Assembly (NCBI GenBank): GCA_003561515.1
Contig: PWWL01000210.1
Location: 1 to 49,693, forward strand
Length of the DNA stretch: 49,693 nucleotides
Direction of reading: 5' to 3'
Origin: Balneolaceae bacterium
GTDB lineage: Bacteria; Bacteroidota; Rhodothermia; Balneolales; Balneolaceae
A program made the position numbers and the translations under genes. How positions within the stretch are numbered: the first letter of the stretch is position 1; each line of letters begins with the position of its first letter. Of this stretch, positions 47,250 through 49,693 are shown one piece after another. Under the pieces are notes generated by a model. It ran no database searches. It worked only from the letters and a program-made list of their open reading frames with translations, and was not told the DNA's origin.

Positions 47250-49025
47250 TTAGTTGACAGCACTTTTTCTCAGTGAAATATGAAGCTCTTTCAGCTGCTT
47301 CTCATCTACCGTATCGGGGCAGTTGTCCATCAGGCTCTGCGCTTTTTGGTTTTTGGGAAACGCGATTACATCACGCAGGCTTTTAGCCCCTGCCATGAGC
47401 ATGATGATACGATCGAGGCCCAAAGCGACACCGCCATGTGGAGGTGCTCCATACTTGAAAGCATTCAGAAGAAATCCAAACTTCTCGTTTGCCTCTTGCT
47501 CGCCGATTCCCAGCAGTTCAAACATCCTCCGCTGAACGTCATGATCGTGGATACGGATGGAACCTCCGCCGATTTCGTTGCCATTCAGAACCAAATCGTA
47601 CGCCCTGGCATTCACTTCATCGGGCTTCTCTTCGAGCATATCCAGGTGCTCCGGCTTTGGCGCGGTAAATGGATGATGGAGCGCGTAGTAGCGCAGATCT
47701 TCTTTCGACCACTCAACAAGCGGAAACTCGGTGACCCATAAAAATTCGGTTCGTGAATGGTCAACCAGGTTAAAATCATCGCCTACAATCAGGCGAAGCG
47801 AACCCATCTGCTTGTACACATCGGGTGCAGGTCCTGCAAGAATCAAAACAAGGTCGCCGTCGGTAGCGCCCGAAGTATCTGCCATCTTTTTCATGGTTTC
47901 CTCGTCGAGGAATTTACCCACGCTGCAGGTGATTTCACCGCTGTCGAGCCTCATAAAAATCATACCCCCGGCACCGGCTTGCGAAATGGCTTTATCGGTC
48001 AGACGGTCTAGCGCACCACGCCCCATGGTTCCCTGACCGGGCACTGTAATCGACAGCACCCTGCCCCCTTTTTCAACCGTTGTGTTGAATATTTTAAAAC
48101 CGGAGTTGGAGACAACATCCGAGAGGTCGTTGATTTTCACATCAAATCGTAGGTCGGGCTTGTCTGAACCGTACGTTTCAATGGCCTCTTTGTAAGTAAG
48201 CCTTGAAAAGGGTGTTTTGATCTCTTTTCCAAGATGCTTCTTCCAGATTTCAGCCATTAGTTCTTCGTGAACCGAGTAGATCACTTCTTCATCCACGAAC
48301 GACATTTCCACGTCGACCTGGGTGAATTCGGGCTGACGGTCGGCGCGAAGGTCTTCATCCCTGAAACACTTAACGATCTGGAAATAGCGGTCCATACCAG
48401 ATACCATCAGGATCTGTTTGTAGGTTTGCGGGCTCTGCGGAAGGGCAAAAAATCTGCCCGGATTTACCCGGCTTGGCACCAGGTAGTCGCGTGCACCCTC
48501 TGGTGTTGAGCGCATCAGCACCGGCGTTTCCACCTCAGCAAATTTGCGGGTGTGATAGAAGTTGCGGATGGTGTGTGCCACATCCGATCGAAGAAGCATA
48601 TTTTTCTGTATCTCAGTGCGGCGAAGGTCGAGATAGCGATAGCGCAGACGCACCTCTTCATTGGTGGGGATATCGTCTTTGATTTCGAAAGGGGGCGTCT
48701 CGGCTTTTGAGTAAACCTGCATATCGGTAACTTCCACTTCTATTTCACCGGTTGGCATGTCGGGATTGATGGTCTCCTTACTTCGGCTTATTACCGTACC
48801 CTTTACCCCGATCACATATTCCGATCGAAGCAGTTCGGCCATTTCGTGAAGTTTTTTGTTCTGCTCGTCGAACACGATTTGCGTGATCCCATACCGGTCG
48901 CGCAAATCAATGAAAATCAGCCCGCCAAGGTCGCGCCTGGTAGCCACCCATCCGTTCAGGATTACCTCACTGCCTTTATCATTTTTGGTTAGCTCACCAC
49001 AGTTGTGGGTACGGATCCAGCTCAT
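47250..49025 (-). CDS. aspS: Aspartyl-tRNA synthetase (bacterial type with GAD insertion)
   Basis: RTHNCGELTKNDKGSEVILNGWVATRRDLGGLIFIDLRDRYGITQIVF...PQSPQTYKQILMVSGMDRYFQIVKCFRDEDLRADRQPEFTQ. Confidence 0.98.
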   Translation of the reverse strand: MSWIRTHNCGELTKNDKGSEVILNGWVATRRDLGGLIFIDLRDRYGITQIVFDEQNKKLHEMAELLRSEYVIGVKGTVISRSKETINPDMPTGEIEVEVTDMQVYSKAETPPFEIKDDIPTNEEVRLRYRYLDLRRTEIQKNMLLRSDVAHTIRNFYHTRKFAEVETPVLMRSTPEGARDYLVPSRVNPGRFFALPQSPQTYKQILMVSGMDRYFQIVKCFRDEDLRADRQPEFTQVDVEMSFVDEEVIYSVHEELMAEIWKKHLGKEIKTPFSRLTYKEAIETYGSDKPDLRFDVKINDLSDVVSNSGFKIFNTTVEKGGRVLSITVPGQGTMGRGALDRLTDKAISQAGAGGMIFMRLDSGEITCSVGKFLDEETMKKMADTSGATDGDLVLILAGPAPDVYKQMGSLRLIVGDDFNLVDHSRTEFLWVTEFPLVEWSKEDLRYYALHHPFTAPKPEHLDMLEEKPDEVNARAYDLVLNGNEIGGGSIRIHDHDVQRRMFELLGIGEQEANEKFGFLLNAFKYGAPPHGGVALGLDRIIMLMAGAKSLRDVIAFPKNQKAQSLMDNCPDTVDEKQLKELHISLRKSAVN

Positions 49026-49129
49026 AAACTCTTTAGTTGATTAAATGCTATAAATTCGTTTCGTTTTCAAGTCGGTTAAAATACAGAATCCTGCAACCCT
49101 TTGCTTACCTTGTCTGAAATAGAATTTCG

Positions 49130-49552
49130 ATGGAGCTACTTCTAATCATAAACATATTAAGCAGTTTTATGCTGTGCGGGGTTATCTGGCTGGTGCAGCT
49201 GGCTCACTACCCTTTTTTCCATCGAACGGACAGAGACCGGTTTAGGGAGCACATGAGTTTCCATAAAGTCAGGGTGTCATTTATTGTGATGCCGCTGATG
49301 CTGACAGAACTAGGCACATCACTATGGCTCTCGTTGATGGCAGACGATTTCATCCTGCTTCACAGGGCCGGTCTCGGTATCGTGATTTTAATTTGGCTGG
49401 TCACCTTCTTCACTTCGGTACCGCTTCATGAAAAACTCTCGGGCGGATACGATGAACCAACGGTTCAGAAATTGGTAAATACCAACTGGATTCGGACACT
49501 TCTATGGACGCTGAAGTCTGTCCTCGGTATCCTGATTCTTTTGCGATTATGA
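49130..49552 (+). CDS. Hypothetical integral membrane protein
   Basis: 140 aa with about four hydrophobic helices; ORF followed by non-coding sequence. Confidence 0.65.
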   Translation: MELLLIINILSSFMLCGVIWLVQLAHYPFFHRTDRDRFREHMSFHKVRVSFIVMPLMLTELGTSLWLSLMADDFILLHRAGLGIVILIWLVTFFTSVPLHEKLSGGYDEPTVQKLVNTNWIRTLLWTLKSVLGILILLRL

Positions 49553-49693
49553 TATACGTCAGATTAATGTAAGAACGCGTTTAGTGGTTAAAAGACCTTA
49601 AAGCGTCCGTAGGTCCTTTAAGCGTCTATTTGCCAACGAACTCGTAACGATTGAAGGACTTTCGCTTCGCTACAGACGCTTCAATGTTACTTA

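Noticed and set aside
1-49693. Prophage, transposon, integron or defence island
   Set aside because: No integrase, transposase, recombinase or phage structural genes found; gene content is dominated by core metabolism and envelope functions.

Overview
The window appears to be a chromosomal, mostly housekeeping region of a Bacteroidota/Balneolota-like bacterium; taxonomy is inferred from gene content and protein style. I saw no transposase, integrase, phage module or CRISPR array. Left to right it holds: the end of a surface-polysaccharide locus (flippase fragment and two glycosyltransferases) with mlaC and tolC-like genes; tRNA-Ser(UGA); an F-type ATP synthase operon (atpB-E-F-H-A-G, without atpD/atpC) preceded by atpZ/atpI-like, bactofilin and M23 peptidase genes; guaB; a small orphan Cys-containing protein with a structured leader; purB; an M48 lipoprotein; a DUF2779 protein; murB; a CNNM/GldE-like protein next to ssb; a lysine cluster (lysC-dapB-dapA-dapD); a 30-aa DUF1713/mS38-like basic peptide; an RqcH/NFACT gene overlapping aroK-aroB; a TamB-like giant; rnr; a fused peptidase-MA/PD40/Omp85-like barrel protein; a GH16 lipoprotein; a bacilliredoxin; a CBM9-like lipoprotein; superoxide dismutase; an SthA-like flavoprotein lacking both redox cysteines; a DUF429 protein; and aspS. 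The observations most worth following are: (1) TamB-like + RNase R + peptidase/propeller/Omp85-barrel as a possible atypical TAM-like envelope system; (2) a DUF2779 protein whose PD-(D/E)XK motifs look degenerate while Fe-S-type cysteines and DEDDy-like motifs remain; (3) two perfect inverted repeats before the orphan gene at 14536-14868, one of which could hide a start codon; and (4) the cysteine-less SthA-like enzyme.
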